A model generated the notes under the pieces. The model worked only from the letters and a program-made list of their open reading frames with translations, made no database searches and had not been told where the DNA came from. Shown here piece by piece: positions 11,021-23,030 of a DNA stretch of 64,000 nucleotides (position 1 is the stretch's first letter; each line of letters begins with the position of its first letter). The position numbers were made by a program, and so were the translations under genes. The DNA comes from Isoetes taiwanensis (taxonomy: Eukaryota; Streptophyta; Lycopodiopsida; Isoetales; Isoetaceae), in the NCBI GenBank assembly GCA_021234155.1, contig JAJEKV010000112.1:1269032-1333031 (forward strand), read 5' to 3'.

Positions 11021-12780
11021 GCGTAGAGTGTTTTTAGCAGTAGGGCTAGTTGCGGTTTATTATTGAGGGTGGAATCTTAGAAAGATCAGAAAAGACTCAG
11101 AGGTTTCACGAGGGAAATTCACAATAAGAAATGAGCCGGAATAGTAGCAGCAAAGTTGAAAATTCGGGCCCAATCAAGGATTGTGATTTTCGATTACTCT
11201 TGTCGGTTAAATTCCTAGCAATAGGGACCAATTCCATTTTAGCTTGCCGGGCAGGTTCATAGAAACAAAGGTAGTTCGTGATCGAGACTTTGAAATTGCG
11301 AAATTTTGGCTCTTTTATCGAAGGAAATATGTAACAACGGATTGCCAAAGCAGAATAGTTCATTGCAAGGCATAAAGAGGGGCCAACTTGGCTAAACATA
11401 CATCAGAAAATGAGTAATATATAAGAACCTCAGGACCCGAATTGGGGTTGGGTTATTCGCCCGGCTTGATTCGGGTATAATCCATGGATGGTGGCTCCGT
11501 ATTGGGTGCTCACCAATTTTTCCATGGTTTAAAATCAATTGTTTGACTTCTTTATATTTGTAGGATGACCCATTAATGTCACGGTGCAATTTTGGCTCGA
11601 GAAATCGAGGGTATGGTGGCGAAATTAAAAAGCGAATTTGTGAAATTGTTCGAGATTTCAAAAGAATATTCTTTAAAGGTCAACTTTTTGAAATTCGCTT
11701 AAAAAGCCAATCCCAGATTCGATGCCGGAAAATCTTTCTTTATCACCTAAGGAATCCGTCGGGGCCTTTCCGCCAGTGGTTTACTGAAAACTAAGCTGTG
11801 CAATTTAGGTGGGTGGGCGAGTTTCAGTAGAAGATGTAGTACCAGTCCTTCTGCAAATCCCTCAACATGACATCATGTATACAAAACCTTGGCTGAGAAC
11901 TCAAAGTCTTTCTCCACTAGAGCTTCTAAATCCATCTTCTTTGAACTCTTGAGATAGCATCTATTGCCTCCCATTTGGGGCAGGTTTTGTGGGTTGACTG
12001 AGTCAGCTCTGATGTTTTCCACCAAGAACTAACGGATGCAATCGGATGCTGGGAGGAACAGGAGGTCATCAGGAGTAGAAGGCTGATCGGAGGGACGTGG
12101 AGAATTTATACTCCATGTTTCAAAGAACACAGGTTGATTGGACTGGAAGCGGAGATGGAGAGATAGGCGATGTAGTTTGAGGTGCCAGGTTAATAGTCAC
12201 CGTGACACCGCAAAGGTAATCTGCGTGAGCCGAGGACTGTTTAAACCTGGGTTTTCGGTTCGAGAAGTCGCTTGACAAATTTTATTGCAGTTTGGAACAC
12301 CAAAAGGACCTCAGTTAATATGTCGTTGAACCTTGGTTATTGCCCACGTCATTCTATAAGCTGTTGGCAGTTATTATACCCGTCAGCTAGAAGCGTACAG
12401 CAAACAAAATTGTTAGAACAGCCAGTTAGTTTTATTACAGAAACAACACCGCATATCTCTGAGGGCATAAATAGGTATTTTTAAGTTTGTTCTTATTCCT
12501 TAATCCCGTCATTAAGTTCATTTGGGTGTAGTATTTATATATTATTGCGATTAATCTCAGTTAGGATACTATTTGGTTTTATGATATAATTGATTCATCT
12601 CGTCTGGAGTGCAGTAACACTAGGCAAGGGTTTAAGAATTTCAGTTTCAAATATATTGGACCAGTCAATGCTGGTTATTAATATAAATTTGTTATGTTGG
12701 GGTTTGTTTTATGTATTGGATGTTATTCAGTTTGTTTTTTGGCCCTTAGGAATGGCAAGACGTCCCCCCTTGAAGTGTGA
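11020..12780. other. Intergenic stretch with palindrome remnants, copy A
   Basis: It matches 30050-32240. The palindromes of copy B survive only as fragments around 11620-11710. No gene is supported. The small ORFs are not conserved between copies. Confidence 0.4.
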
Positions 12781-14500
12781 CAAAAATTTTAAATTCAAAC
12801 TTCCAAAAACTAAATTCATTTGGGGCTTTCATCATCGGCTTTTTGAATTTCATCACAATAAAAGTAAAATAGAACCTTAAATATAAGGACACACATAAAG
12901 ATAAAAGTGGTTCAAATTCCCCATTATTCTGAAAGTCATAAGTTTGCTTTTTGTTTTCAAGCAGATTTAGCAATACAGCTCATGATTCTTGTGGTGAAAT
13001 AAAACAGGCTTTTCCTTTGGATCTGAAGCCGTTGCTTATGTGGAGGGCAGACCAGTGCCTCAGCAGCAATGAGCCATATACTTGTTAATTTTTCTGAAGG
13101 AAAGAAAAGCTAATCTTTGAACCCAAAATTATGATTGTCACGAGGTTTTTGAAAAACTTGGATCTAGGATGTTGCCAGATACATGTGCTGAGGATTCAAA
13201 GGAACAAGGTAGAGAGCAGTAGGAGTTTTATGGGGTTTTCTGAGTGTGAGGACAAATTCACTTAAATTACTCTCCAATAGAGGTTGTCTGATCTCTCAAG
13301 CTGAGGCACGGCAGTAGTGGTGGGAGAAGGCAGCTTTTTGATAGGACAAAGATAGACACTAAATATCAGTCAGTTTGAGGTGCAAATGGTAGTTTTAGGA
13401 CATCTTAGTAGATGTCAGATCAAGAAAAGCGGTTATAGAATGTGGTCTCAGGAAGTGAAGCTTGAGAATTAAAGTGTTTGAGTTATCTGCAGAAAAGTTT
13501 GTATTGTCTATGAAACTAGAAATGGTATTGTGACCAGTCAGTAAAAGGAAAGTGGGATGGAAGATGGTGAGGTTTGAAACGATCAGTTCAAAGTTGGAAA
13601 AGATTCTCAGAATGTGGTGGGATGGGAATGCGATGGATGGAAGAAATCAGATGTGATTTCAGTTGATGAAACGACACTTCATTTCTGGTTTGGTCATTGA
13701 CTCCCACATGACTTGCAAACAGCATTGGTTCAGGTGGAACAAGTACCTGATTTGGGTAGATATTGTTTGGATGATGGTTGGATCAGTATCATTGCAGACA
13801 ATAGAGACAATGAGATACTAAACTAGTTTTTGTTGCTAAGTTGAGACTCACAAAGACAGGATAGGGATGGTTTAGATATTGTGCTTATTGTTAACCATAA
13901 TTCGAAAGACGAGCCATCTCTTCCAGCCAGTTGGCATTTAAGTTTAATAATTTGTTTAAATAATGGATATTAATTATATGACGATCTTGCTGGATCCTTT
14001 TATAGTCGATCTTTTGATTGGTTTTATAAAGACATTTCTTTATAGATGGAACAGGTCAGTCATCTTTGGTAAATGGAGCAGGAGAATCAAATGGGCTAAT
14101 TCGTCATGGAGTCCCAAAGAGGTTTGATCATTGATTTCTTCCAGTGGAGCCGGGTTCTACATTAGTTATGCTATTTTGTCTACGTCATTGTTATGGGATT
14201 GATATTGTTGAAGGCGCTGATGGAAGCATGAGATTTCTTGGCGTTTATCAAAACTTCAAAAGGTGCCTCCCCACACTCTTGAGAGCGCAATATATCTTTT
14301 GATGAAGAATCGAGACGAAATGCCTCAAGAGATGGCCGAACACACCTTAGTAAGTCATGCAGCAAAGTGGCTTTCCTCTTTTTCTTGTAATAATAGTTAG
14401 AATTATGGTTGTTAATGACTAATTGTATAGTGTTCTTCACATGCATCTGGGAATCTATGGCTCGCTTTTTAGTTGAATTCAAGATCTCAAAGATAAAAGA
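12780..14500 (+). pseudogene. ParB-like/methyltransferase pseudogene, copy A
   Basis: It aligns by eye with 32760-34450. Recognisable relics include the segment before 13480 (equivalent of 'KCDLKMREVFRNDGYLPEKG'), 13600-13660 (WDGN region, now broken) and 14150-14260 (equivalent of the 'ATLVASAILS..CYGID' motif I region). Dozens of small indels and stops destroy the frame. The product is certainly not made from this copy. Its value is as a comparison for copy B. Confidence 0.6.
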
Positions 14501-15240
14501 CTCAGAAGCGCCATTCCTTGTAGATGATTAATGTGGGCAGGATTGAGATATTTTTTATCATGATATGGGACGGGACAGGGAAGCTTTAGGTTTGCACTTC
14601 TTCTCCTTGTATGCAAGCCAGGTTAAAATGCTTAAAGAGTTTTCTTTACTTCCAATATATAACTCTAAGTATGCTTTTTAAGTTAAAATCAAAAGCTCTA
14701 AAATCCTCTTGGCGCAATCAACTCTGATCCTATAGTAAAAGGTTTTTTTTTTGTTTTACATGAATAGATATTCTTTGAAAACGGTAATTAGATTGGAAGT
14801 AGAAAGTTCATATTCTAGTGAAAGTTTGAGCTTTATTCTATATCTAACTTTACAATGCCTTGTTAATCAATGACATAAAATATAACATCTAAAAGCCACT
14901 CTCATCAAATGGGTGCATTTAAATGCATTTTAAATCATAAACAAAAAAACCCCTAAAACCATCCTTAAAAACCTCTAAAGTTGCACTCAAACAATCCGAC
15001 AAAGAAAGTGATATTATGAGCGAAATAATGAAACTTGGGTTTCTTTAACCTCATGTTGGGAGCGATATAACAAAACATGTGAAATGCCATTGGGAGAGTT
15101 TTTGGAGTAGCAAAAATGCTTGAACGAGGAATAGAGAGTTTAGGAATGGCACATGGTTGGGCGTATGGCGGCATGGAAAGTAGGAAGAGGATTCCGAGGG
15201 TCCACATGGCCGTGAGGCCGAGGGAGGCGGAGTCTGGAAT
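14500..15240. other. AT-rich intergenic stretch, copy A
   Basis: It parallels 34450-35180. No gene is seen. The short antisense ORFs reflect chance and are not preserved cleanly in copy B. Confidence 0.35.
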
Positions 15241-15249
15241 CGTCGTCTC

Positions 15250-16930
15250 ACTCCCGGCCCCTAAAATATTTCAACTCAGGGTTACTGCGTGACTGTTAGG
15301 CGGAGATCATGTTGCCACTTTTTCTATTCGGGAGGCGAACCAGTGAGCCCGGTTCCATGTTGTGTTAGAGCGAGCCCGGGTGTGCAGGGGTGTGAGTATC
15401 TATGCTTGCACTAGGGGAGGTGGCGTTCCGGCAGCGGACCCATGCTGGCGGATGTAGCAAGCCCGTTCTACGTGGCAAATGTGTCTTGGAGGGCTTCCAT
15501 GGATTTCCGCCAAAGGCTCGATGGTGGAAAGCGCGCTCCATGGCGGTCCCAGGGGCTTTGCCATAATCATAGAAATGACCTTAGGAGTCTTGTTGCTAGA
15601 TATCACTTCAAAGAATCCACGGAGTTGGCTAGAGTTTATGCATCATGTTTTGGCACAAGGATTCCAGCTCTTGTACATGGATTGATAGCTTTCTTTGGGG
15701 GGATCGTAATCGCTCCACAGTGAAATTATTTTCTTGCTCGGAGGGCCTCTTCTTGCTAAAAGTTCTTGCTTCTCTCTTGTAATGTAATATAGATAAAGCG
15801 GTGTCGAGGCTGATTTGTCAATTTTTAGAAAAGATTACTCCGTGGCATCATTTTTTACCTTTTAAATCTTTCATGGGCATCATCTTTATCAACAATTTTA
15901 GTGCATTTAATCATCTTGGTTTCAATTTAAAGCCAAGGTTCATTTGCAGTAGGCCTTGCATTAGAAAATTATAACTTGGCAAAGTAGTCGGTCGGGAGAA
16001 ATACCGGATCAAACTATTGATATATCTTTTACATGTAACTTAGAGGGTAAACAAGTTTGCATTTTTAGAGTTATTTTTTTCATTCATTATTCTTAATGTT
16101 TTTCTATATTCTATAATATACTCTTGACATGTAAAAGTACGTTATTGATATCAAGTTTTTCGGATTATATCTTCATGTTGTCATATTATGTGTCATAGTA
16201 AAAATCCACTTTTCATTCCATCGGAACCTAAAGTAGTATTGGTATGTCCGGAATGGATGAAGTGACTAGTATTTTTGAAAGTATATTTTTAAATTGGCAT
16301 CTTGATGAAAGCACAGCTCCCTGCTTGCAAGAAATTTGAGGTTCAAGTCCTCATTTTAAAGCCTACATAACCCAATTAACTTCTTGAACGCAAAATCTAA
16401 TGGCTTGCTTGTACTTTAAAGCGTGACAACTTGTATGGATTAAATAGATCTCATAGCGTGATCACAACTTAGCATAAGTTAATGATCTCATAAGTATGGT
16501 TTCTTCTAGCGATATTATGTTATGATATGGCCAGCTAAGTATCCTTTGTAATTTCTTTAATGATTTTTATAATTATGGTTCATTGCTTTGAAGTATGGCC
16601 AATTTGGTTTCCTCTCTCTTTTTATACTAATAGTTAGTTTTCCTTTCTCTTATACTAATAGTTAATTGTTTTATTTGGCGAGATCAGCCTATCATGCCCA
16701 TCAGGATCTAAATTTGGACACTACTTGGCCCCATCAATGATGCTCCGGTATCAGTCAAGTCCCCGAAAAGAAGAGATTCAACATGCCTCGATCAAGGAAA
16801 GAAGGCTTTGCACAATCGACCTGCGCGTTCCTCTATCTCAGCCAAGGCATTCAATGGCCTATAAAAGTGAGAAGCGATTATGCGATTAAAGGCAAAAGAA
16901 GCGTTTTGAAGAGCATGAACCAGTTCCTCT
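15250..16930 (+). pseudogene. Unrecognised spliced gene remnant, copy A
   Basis: It matches 35200-36837. The conserved exon end equivalent to 'ARYHFKS...LLHR' lies at 15590-15720. Here the splice donor after 'ctccacag' has become TGAAAT instead of GTAATT. The second exon equivalent lies at 16690-16920, and its acceptor 'ggcag' is changed to 'ggcgag'. Both splice sites are therefore lost in copy A. Confidence 0.5.
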
Positions 16931-16979
16931 TTATGTGCATATGGCTGAAGCAAATTAATTTCTTCTAAGCATGCTTCAA

Positions 16980-18130
16980 TTGTTACATCATAAGTTATAG
17001 GTTATGTAAATGTATTTTGTATTCTTGTAGGCTGGGAATTATATGTCATCAAGTATGTGTGTATGGAAATATCTTTGCGGGGTTATGACATTATTTCTTC
17101 TTGTGGGAGCTGACCAGAAGTAGTTGCTTTCAACCCGGTCAATGGAATATGCACTTTGTTTGACGATTTTTTAGACTTTTCAATGTTGTTTGACAAAGAA
17201 TTGGACTATTTATATTATGCTGTTTGTTGTTGTTTTTGGTTGAGATGATGTAAAAGCGATGCAGAACTTTGTGGATTTGCTTCAATAAAAAGAATGTGGC
17301 AACAATTTTTTTGATCATGTTTTCTTTGTTAAAAGAAAGGTGGTTCTCTTCAATTTTGGAGAATTTCACTCACCTTGAAATTTCTCCAAGAAATTGGTGA
17401 CTGGCGGGCCGCGGCCGGCGGAGGCGAAATTAAGCGCCGCCGGTCTGCTCAAAGCCTACGGAAAACTCAGCGGTGGTGAAAAGTCGGCAATTAAGCACCA
17501 AAAAATTTAGCCCGTTCTTGATTGATTCATCGCCTGAAACTGCCGGTGAAGCTAGATTTGGGGGTTCAACAAACTACGATACTGACGGTTCTTATATAAA
17601 ACAAGCAAGCTTTGGCTGGCAAGCAAACTTTGGCTATATAGCCGAAGAGCCACTGTATCCTTTGTTTAAGGCGTAACCTAGTTTTATATGGGAAGAAAAT
17701 GGTGGCCTCTGTAGCAGTATTTTCAGAGTCTTCATTCTCAGCTCTCATCTTTTTCTTGTTTCTTCATTCTCAATTCCCAGACAAAGTTCATGCCATTATG
17801 ATGTGAACTATCATAGCCCTAATTGTCCTTCTCCCGGATACAGAGCCAGGGGATGAAAAAAATAGGAATGGAAAATAGGATGAGAGAAATAGGAAAATCA
17901 AGCCGTCGAGACAGTCTTCATTTTTGGTTTTGAAAAAATAGTTAAGGTGATTTTTGGGTGCTTTGAGTTTAATTTGTAACCTTAAATGGGCTGCCCTAGT
18001 ATGGCCACTCTCTTGTAAGGCATGGTGGTTATCTTGCTGGGCACGCTACCATGTCATCTGCATAGGTTAAGTGAGCAGCCAATGGGACCACCCTCTGGCT
18101 GTGCAGTGCAGGTTCGCTGCCATTCTTTAG
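16980..18130. mobile_element. MITE-like region, copy A
   Basis: It corresponds to 36920-38320. Relics of the 32-base terminal repeat are visible near 17485-17515 and 17945-17980. The inner fold-back arms are damaged near 17360-17420. Between them is an AT-rich non-coding stretch with a broken leftover of the 'tatataaaacaagcaagctttggct' region. Confidence 0.45.
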
Positions 18131-18137
18131 GGATGGT

Positions 18138-19541
18138 TTGAGATCAGACTTTATTCAAGCGTATGGGACGTGTCTGTTTTGTGTAAAATGGCAAGCTTCA
18201 GCTCCTTCCTTTGTAGTGTGGACCAGTTCCTTCATCTTGCTGTTGCTAACAGCTAAGCTCTTGTCTGTTATTTATTCAGGCATGCCTGGGTTCTGCTGCT
18301 TTCTAGAAAACATGAATCCTTTCTGCGCAGTTCTTCTTTGAGCAGTTTTTTCATTCAAATGCTCATCAACAAGATACATACAACTTTTAGTAGGATCAGA
18401 ACAGTCTGGGCTAAATCCAATTTGAAGTGGGTAACCGTATTTCTATAAAATCAGTTTCTGTTTTAAACAAGAAAATGGGGCAGGGCTAGCGCATATCGTA
18501 TTTGGCATAGCAACATCTATGAGTTGCAGGATGGCTAATTAACAGTGCTGAAAAATTGCAGGTTGTGTGGTTGGTGAAATTTGGTCTGATAGTGGTTTCT
18601 CAAAGTTTTAGGGACATTAACAGATTTAATTACCTAAAGGAACAAAGCAAGCCTTTGGAATTTCCAAGGTTATCTCAGAGACAGTCAGATTAGGGCTACC
18701 AAATGCTGGTTTGTGGGAGAGATGATGCAGTTTTTATCCCTGATAATCTGGTTATGGTTCTTTCTAAATATGATCATCCATGATGTTTCTGTCGGTTATC
18801 ATTCGAGGAGCCCTTGGCCAGTTGTCTTTTGGAGTTTGCGTGGGGTTTGTGGTACATAAAAGTAGGATGGATATTCAAGATATTCATGTTGGACTGGGTT
18901 CAGGCCAGATTAGGTGTTTTATACCCACAGGAGGACTGGGATTCAGGTTAGAACATACTAAGTCTATGCTCTGTTTTCTGTTCAAGGGTGTTCTATCATG
19001 GATTTGGTTTGGTGTTCAGATAAAGGTTTAAGGTTTGTCATGAGTCCTCATTTGATTCACTACAGTTTATGTAAGCTTCTTGGTAGCTCGTGTTTTGGAC
19101 ATTACATTATACATTAAACGTGTTGGCCGATTTGATATAGGATTGCCATGGAAGTTGATATTAGGGAGATGCATTTTGGATTGCGCATCATCTACTAAAT
19201 CCTTGTCAGGCATCATCTAGATGAGATAAGACCACTTCTTCAAATAACAGCACAGCTAAGTCCATAAGCATTTGAAGAAAACAGTGGAGCAGATCCTACA
19301 GACTTCTGCAAGCATTAGTCTATTGCGATAGATTCAAGAGATGGTCAGTTTCAGTTTCGTTTGGGCTACGTTACTCCAAATTTGGGGACTTAATCCCTCC
19401 TAGGAGTTTAGAGCGTCAGCCAGAACATTTTAGGAGCTGGAACAGAAGGATTGACAGGGAAATAGGTCTAGGCGTTGCTGTAGAAGTAGCTAAGACCCAT
19501 GCAGTATATTTTATTTTTATATGAAGAATTGAGTTCAAAAG
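18138..19541 (+). pseudogene. DUF604/GT31 glycosyltransferase pseudogene, truncated
   Basis: This is copy A of the gene at 38431-40487. Matching blocks include the N-terminal signal-anchor region near 18190-18320, the 'aggattt..tctcagagacagtcagattagggct' zone near 18660-18700 and the 'gatgatgcagtttttatccctgataatctggttatggt' zone near 18720-18760, with exon 2 at 19140-19540. A base is lost in the Asp-rich DxD codons, and many stops occur. It ends abruptly in exon 2, where copy B begins, so the C-terminal part and exon 3 were never included. It was dead on arrival or decayed after duplication. Confidence 0.8.
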
Positions 19542-19562
19542 TAAGGAAGCTCTAGTCGGGTT

Positions 19563-20800
19563 TTGATCCTCCAATACTGCTCCGGCTTTTTCACAGATTC
19601 TTCGAACGCTTTCTCCACGCCGACGATCTTCGGCCGAAATGAGGAATCAGGGTCGGACCGGATGACCACACAGAGATCTTGGAGGACGACGTCAGGACGC
19701 GAGGAGATCCTCGGAAGAAATTGCACGGCAGGAGGCAGGGAAGCGGGGAGCGCTAGGAGCAACACCGTGGGGACGCCAACCCACGTGAGGAGCAGAGGGA
19801 ACAGCGAACCCACCAATAGGGCCAAGAACAACCCTGGGGGCCGAGGATCCACCTCGGCAGAGGGAGCAGGTAGGGAGAGGAGCAAAGAATCACGCAACTC
19901 ACCCCCGAGGAAGAGGTCGACCTAGCACGCCATTCACAAAGTACGGTCAAAGAGCCACGGAGCGTAGATCAAAGGGTCGAAGACGCCGCAAGGATCCAAG
20001 AAGAGGAGGGCCAAGGCCATCAAGGCAAAGTAAGAGGAAGTCGGGTCAAGGTTGGGAAGAGGGCGTGAGAACCTTGTCATCAACGAGCCGCCGGAAAGGG
20101 AGACCCCGCCCACTACCGACGACATTCGACCAAGACTACGCGGCCGGGCGCAGACGGGCAAGCTCTTCAAAGCCCCTGGTCAGAGGAAGAGGTACCCGGC
20201 TGCATCGCCCAAGAGCGAGGGAGGCCGGCAGTGGCTTAAGCCCCCACCATTTCCAACGGGGATAGGGTCAAGGCCCCACGACCGCGAACGGAAGCTCTAT
20301 GTGATAGACCCCTTTAAAGGTCTATCGAAGAGAATGAGGGAGCACAACGCATATATGGCGGTAAGTGGGAGGCCTACAACACCTATTACCGTGGAGCACC
20401 GGTGAGAACGATTGAAGGCACCGGACGAAGAGCCGTACACTAAAGCCCCTCCACCAAAGCCCAAGCCCCCAATGAAAGCACCCCGAAGAAGCGGAGCAAG
20501 AAGAAACAGAGGAAGACAGGGCACTCAAGGAGATCCGCCACTTCCGTAAGAGTTACTTGACTCGATTCCCCCCTCCTCCACACCGTCCGCTGGTCATTCA
20601 AGAATACAACACGCATACGCGCCGCGACGTATTTAGATGTTGTCAGGTTTGCAAGAGGCGTCAAGCGGTTACATAGTAAAGCATTTTGAAGATTCAACGG
20701 CCGCGACGGCACGCCAAGAGGGTTACCCTCATGAGGCGTGATATGTATCTTGCCGTGCACATCAAGGGTGAACGACCTTGAGTTTTGTAAATAACCCAAA
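19563..20800 (+). pseudogene. GC-rich coding remnant, copy B
   Basis: Partner of 765-1980. Two longer open stretches (19563-19925 and 20052-20405) are arginine-, glycine- and proline-rich, and neither shows a recognisable domain. The second contains a short phrase KLYVIDPFKGLSKRMREHNA, which is also partly visible in copy A. The protein family is not known to me. Position before an LTR-like promoter hints at an older retroelement body. Confidence 0.3.
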
Positions 20801-20928
20801 AATTTTGTTAATATAAAGAAAATTTTGTGTAAATAAAGTGTCAAACCTTGTTCAAATAGGTCAAGATATCGATCCCTAGCTTTTGTTTTAAAATTAAATT
20901 AGAGTTTTGAGAGCAAAATTGAGACGAT

Positions 20929-20988
20929 GTCTCACACGCCGCCAGATGACATTTCTACATTCTAGAATCGGGTCAAGCAACGTGAGAC
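20929..20988. repeat. Hairpin module 5
   Basis: The arms are GTCTCACACG and CGTGAGAC. The centre ATTTCTACATTCTAGAAT lacks one A of the stem. Confidence 0.7.
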
Positions 20989-21123
20989 CATGCCCAAAAT
21001 GCCCAAAACAGCTCCAAATCGACCAAGTAAGGGGTCAATTCTGCCTAACTCGATGAGTTTAGTGGAATTACAGCCTTAGATCACCTAAATTGAGTAATCC
21101 TAGCCCAATTAGGACCTATATAG

Positions 21124-21189
21124 GTCTCATACGTCATACCAGACGTATTTCTACATTTTAGAAATCGGGCAAGGCGAACGTGGTGAGAC
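21124..21189. repeat. Hairpin module 6
   Basis: The arms are GTCTCATACGT and ACGTGGTGAGAC. The centre is ATTTCTACATTTTAGAAAT, a perfect 7-base stem. Confidence 0.75.
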
Positions 21190-21370
21190 CCCGCACTATT
21201 TCTTTCACTAAATGATCTCCAAATTGCACAATAAGTTCAAGAGCTCTCCTTAGCATGCTCAAACCCTAGAAATATACTCTTCAAACTTGCAATTGCATCA
21301 CTTAATAGGTTAGAATTGCCTAATCTCAAAAATTCTAAGTCTTCCAAAAAATTAGGGTTTTTCCCTTTCC

Positions 21371-21380
21371 TATAAATAAG
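21371..21380 (+). promoter_or_regulatory. TATA box, LTR-like promoter, copy B
   Basis: TATAAATAAG in the same context as the box at 2545. It lies about 180 bases after module 6. Confidence 0.55.
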
Positions 21381-21499
21381 TTCCCCATTTCAATTGGTAC
21401 CTCCGCAAATTCGCCCCCACCGCTTAGGGCGATCTTTTCAGCCCCCTCGAGGCGCTTCGCATCCGCTTGATACCCCTTCCTTGCTAGATCAATGGCTAC

Positions 21500-23030
21500 C
21501 GCTGATTTCGGGCGATGGTACAAATACAAGGTTCCATAAAGCATCGAGGCGGATGTCAATGACATCTTCCAAGTCTTTGTGAAAGAAATTGACATCCAAG
21601 TTAATAAATGCAACCCCAAAGATATAGGCAGTGCTAGCGGAATTTCGTGCTAGGGTAGGACCCTCCCTTGTCCAAGTCCCCTTGCATAGATACTTCGCTC
21701 CCCCGCCTCGCCCCTTCAAAAGCCTTTGGGCGATGTCCCCAACATCGCCAAATACTTGACTAATAAGGCGCAGAGGTTACCCGATTACATGGTCCCTCGA
21801 AAGCCAACAGACCAAGTACTTTTTCTTACACCCGCCTCTAGCCATCTTCTTATCCCACCACCGAACCCGATGGGGGCAACCTCTATCCCTCCGATGGAGG
21901 TAGACCCCATAGCCGAAAGGTGAGGAAGAGCAAATGCCGCTGCAAAGATCAACAAGAACAGAAGCAAGAGAGGATGAAGAAGAGTCGGACGACGAAGGAT
22001 ACACCTGAGCTCGACTCGGACGAAGAACGGCCAAGGAGAGCAGGAGCTGATCAATTTCGAAAGCAGACCAGGCATCGAGTTGTTCCCACTTGGCTAGGCA
22101 TCACAAGCCTAGCCCCTATCATCATCGACTCGAGAGGAGTATCTACTCCTCACGACATCCAACCTCCCGAATGCGGGAGAGGGAGCTCAGGTTGGACCTA
22201 ACCGCTTCCACCAACCCAAGGGTAGACCGATATGGGACGACTTCATCGTCCGGGAGCCTCGACTTCCCCGCCTTCAAGTGAGGGAGTCCGACACCTGGCA
22301 CTGTGGGAGACGACCTCCGATATCCGTGCCTACAGCAAAGATAAGGCAATTGATGGACGAGCGGAGCTGCCAACAACGAGGAGGAGTTCCTCGCCTCCAA
22401 GAGCAGATGGGGATCCGTGGAAGACCACGAGTATCCTAATGCCGGGTCCTTCAATATCACCCTTTGCCAAAAGGAGAAGGAATCGACCCCGAGGCTCGAC
22501 CGCACAATTGAAGACTACAGTGGAGCTCAATCAAGTAGAGGTCGATCGAGTACGCCAAGGCACACGTAGCCGAGGCCAAACAAGTTTAGAAGCTTCGCTT
22601 AATAATACAACGCATGTGTCGCCGTGTACTACTTACCACACGCTGATGGATGGGAGAATAGCGGTAATTCACCGCAAGTTCAAATTCCGTAGGCTAAGAA
22701 GGAGTGTTTATGCCGATTGCACTCTCGTGCTTCTAAGCATGCTCGAATAGCAAAGAAATGTCGACTATGTCGCCTTTAGTCAAGAGGGCAATGGCACTTG
22801 ACCTCTTCGACTTTGCCATCCCCCACCGACGCCGGGAGATTAGCAGCGGATCGCCCCTTACATCCGAATCGCAGGGTAGAAGACCTGGTGAGAGCCATCC
22901 AGTGGAGGCTCGCCAATAGCATCATCGTGAACTTGGGTCACCTTAGAGGGACGCCCAAGTTAAGAAGTTTCTTGAAGACAACCCGCCTTACCGCCATTTC
23001 AAGACTAGCTAGACTTTTGATCCCTGAGAC
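21500..23030 (+). pseudogene. Gypsy gag-like remnant, copy B
   Basis: Readable pieces in different frames include NPMGATSIPPMEVDPIAER, a strongly charged lysine/glutamate stretch around 21920-22050, a segment EEEFLASKSRWGSVEDHEY near 22380, and RLANSIIVNLGHLRGTPK near 22900. The order matches copy A. It lies between the LTR-like promoter and pol, so gag is the likeliest identity. The usual CCHC knuckle was not seen. At least several frameshifts occur. Confidence 0.4.

Larger units (their letters stand above)
757..19541. repeat. Direct duplication, copy A (eroded)
   Basis: The order of recognisable segments matches 19541-39975. Examples are the stretch around 765-1980 against 19563-20800, gypsy pol 5770-7480 against 24690-26440, methyltransferase 13000-14400 against 32760-34263, and GT31 exon 18140-19540 against 38330-39975. 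Copy A is shorter and carries many small deletions and substitutions. Its right end breaks inside GT31 exon 2 near 'atatgaagaatt' and joins the left end of copy B. The left boundary near 757 is set by the first base that matches copy B. Confidence 0.85.
20850..21500 (+). mobile_element. LTR-like promoter region, copy B
   Basis: It is near-identical to 2030-2700. It carries hairpin modules 5 and 6, a TATA box at 21371 and a leader that ends in 'ttgctagatcaatggct'. The most likely reading is the gypsy-type LTR that drives the gag-pol remnant to its right. A primer-binding site is not recognisable. Confidence 0.5.
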
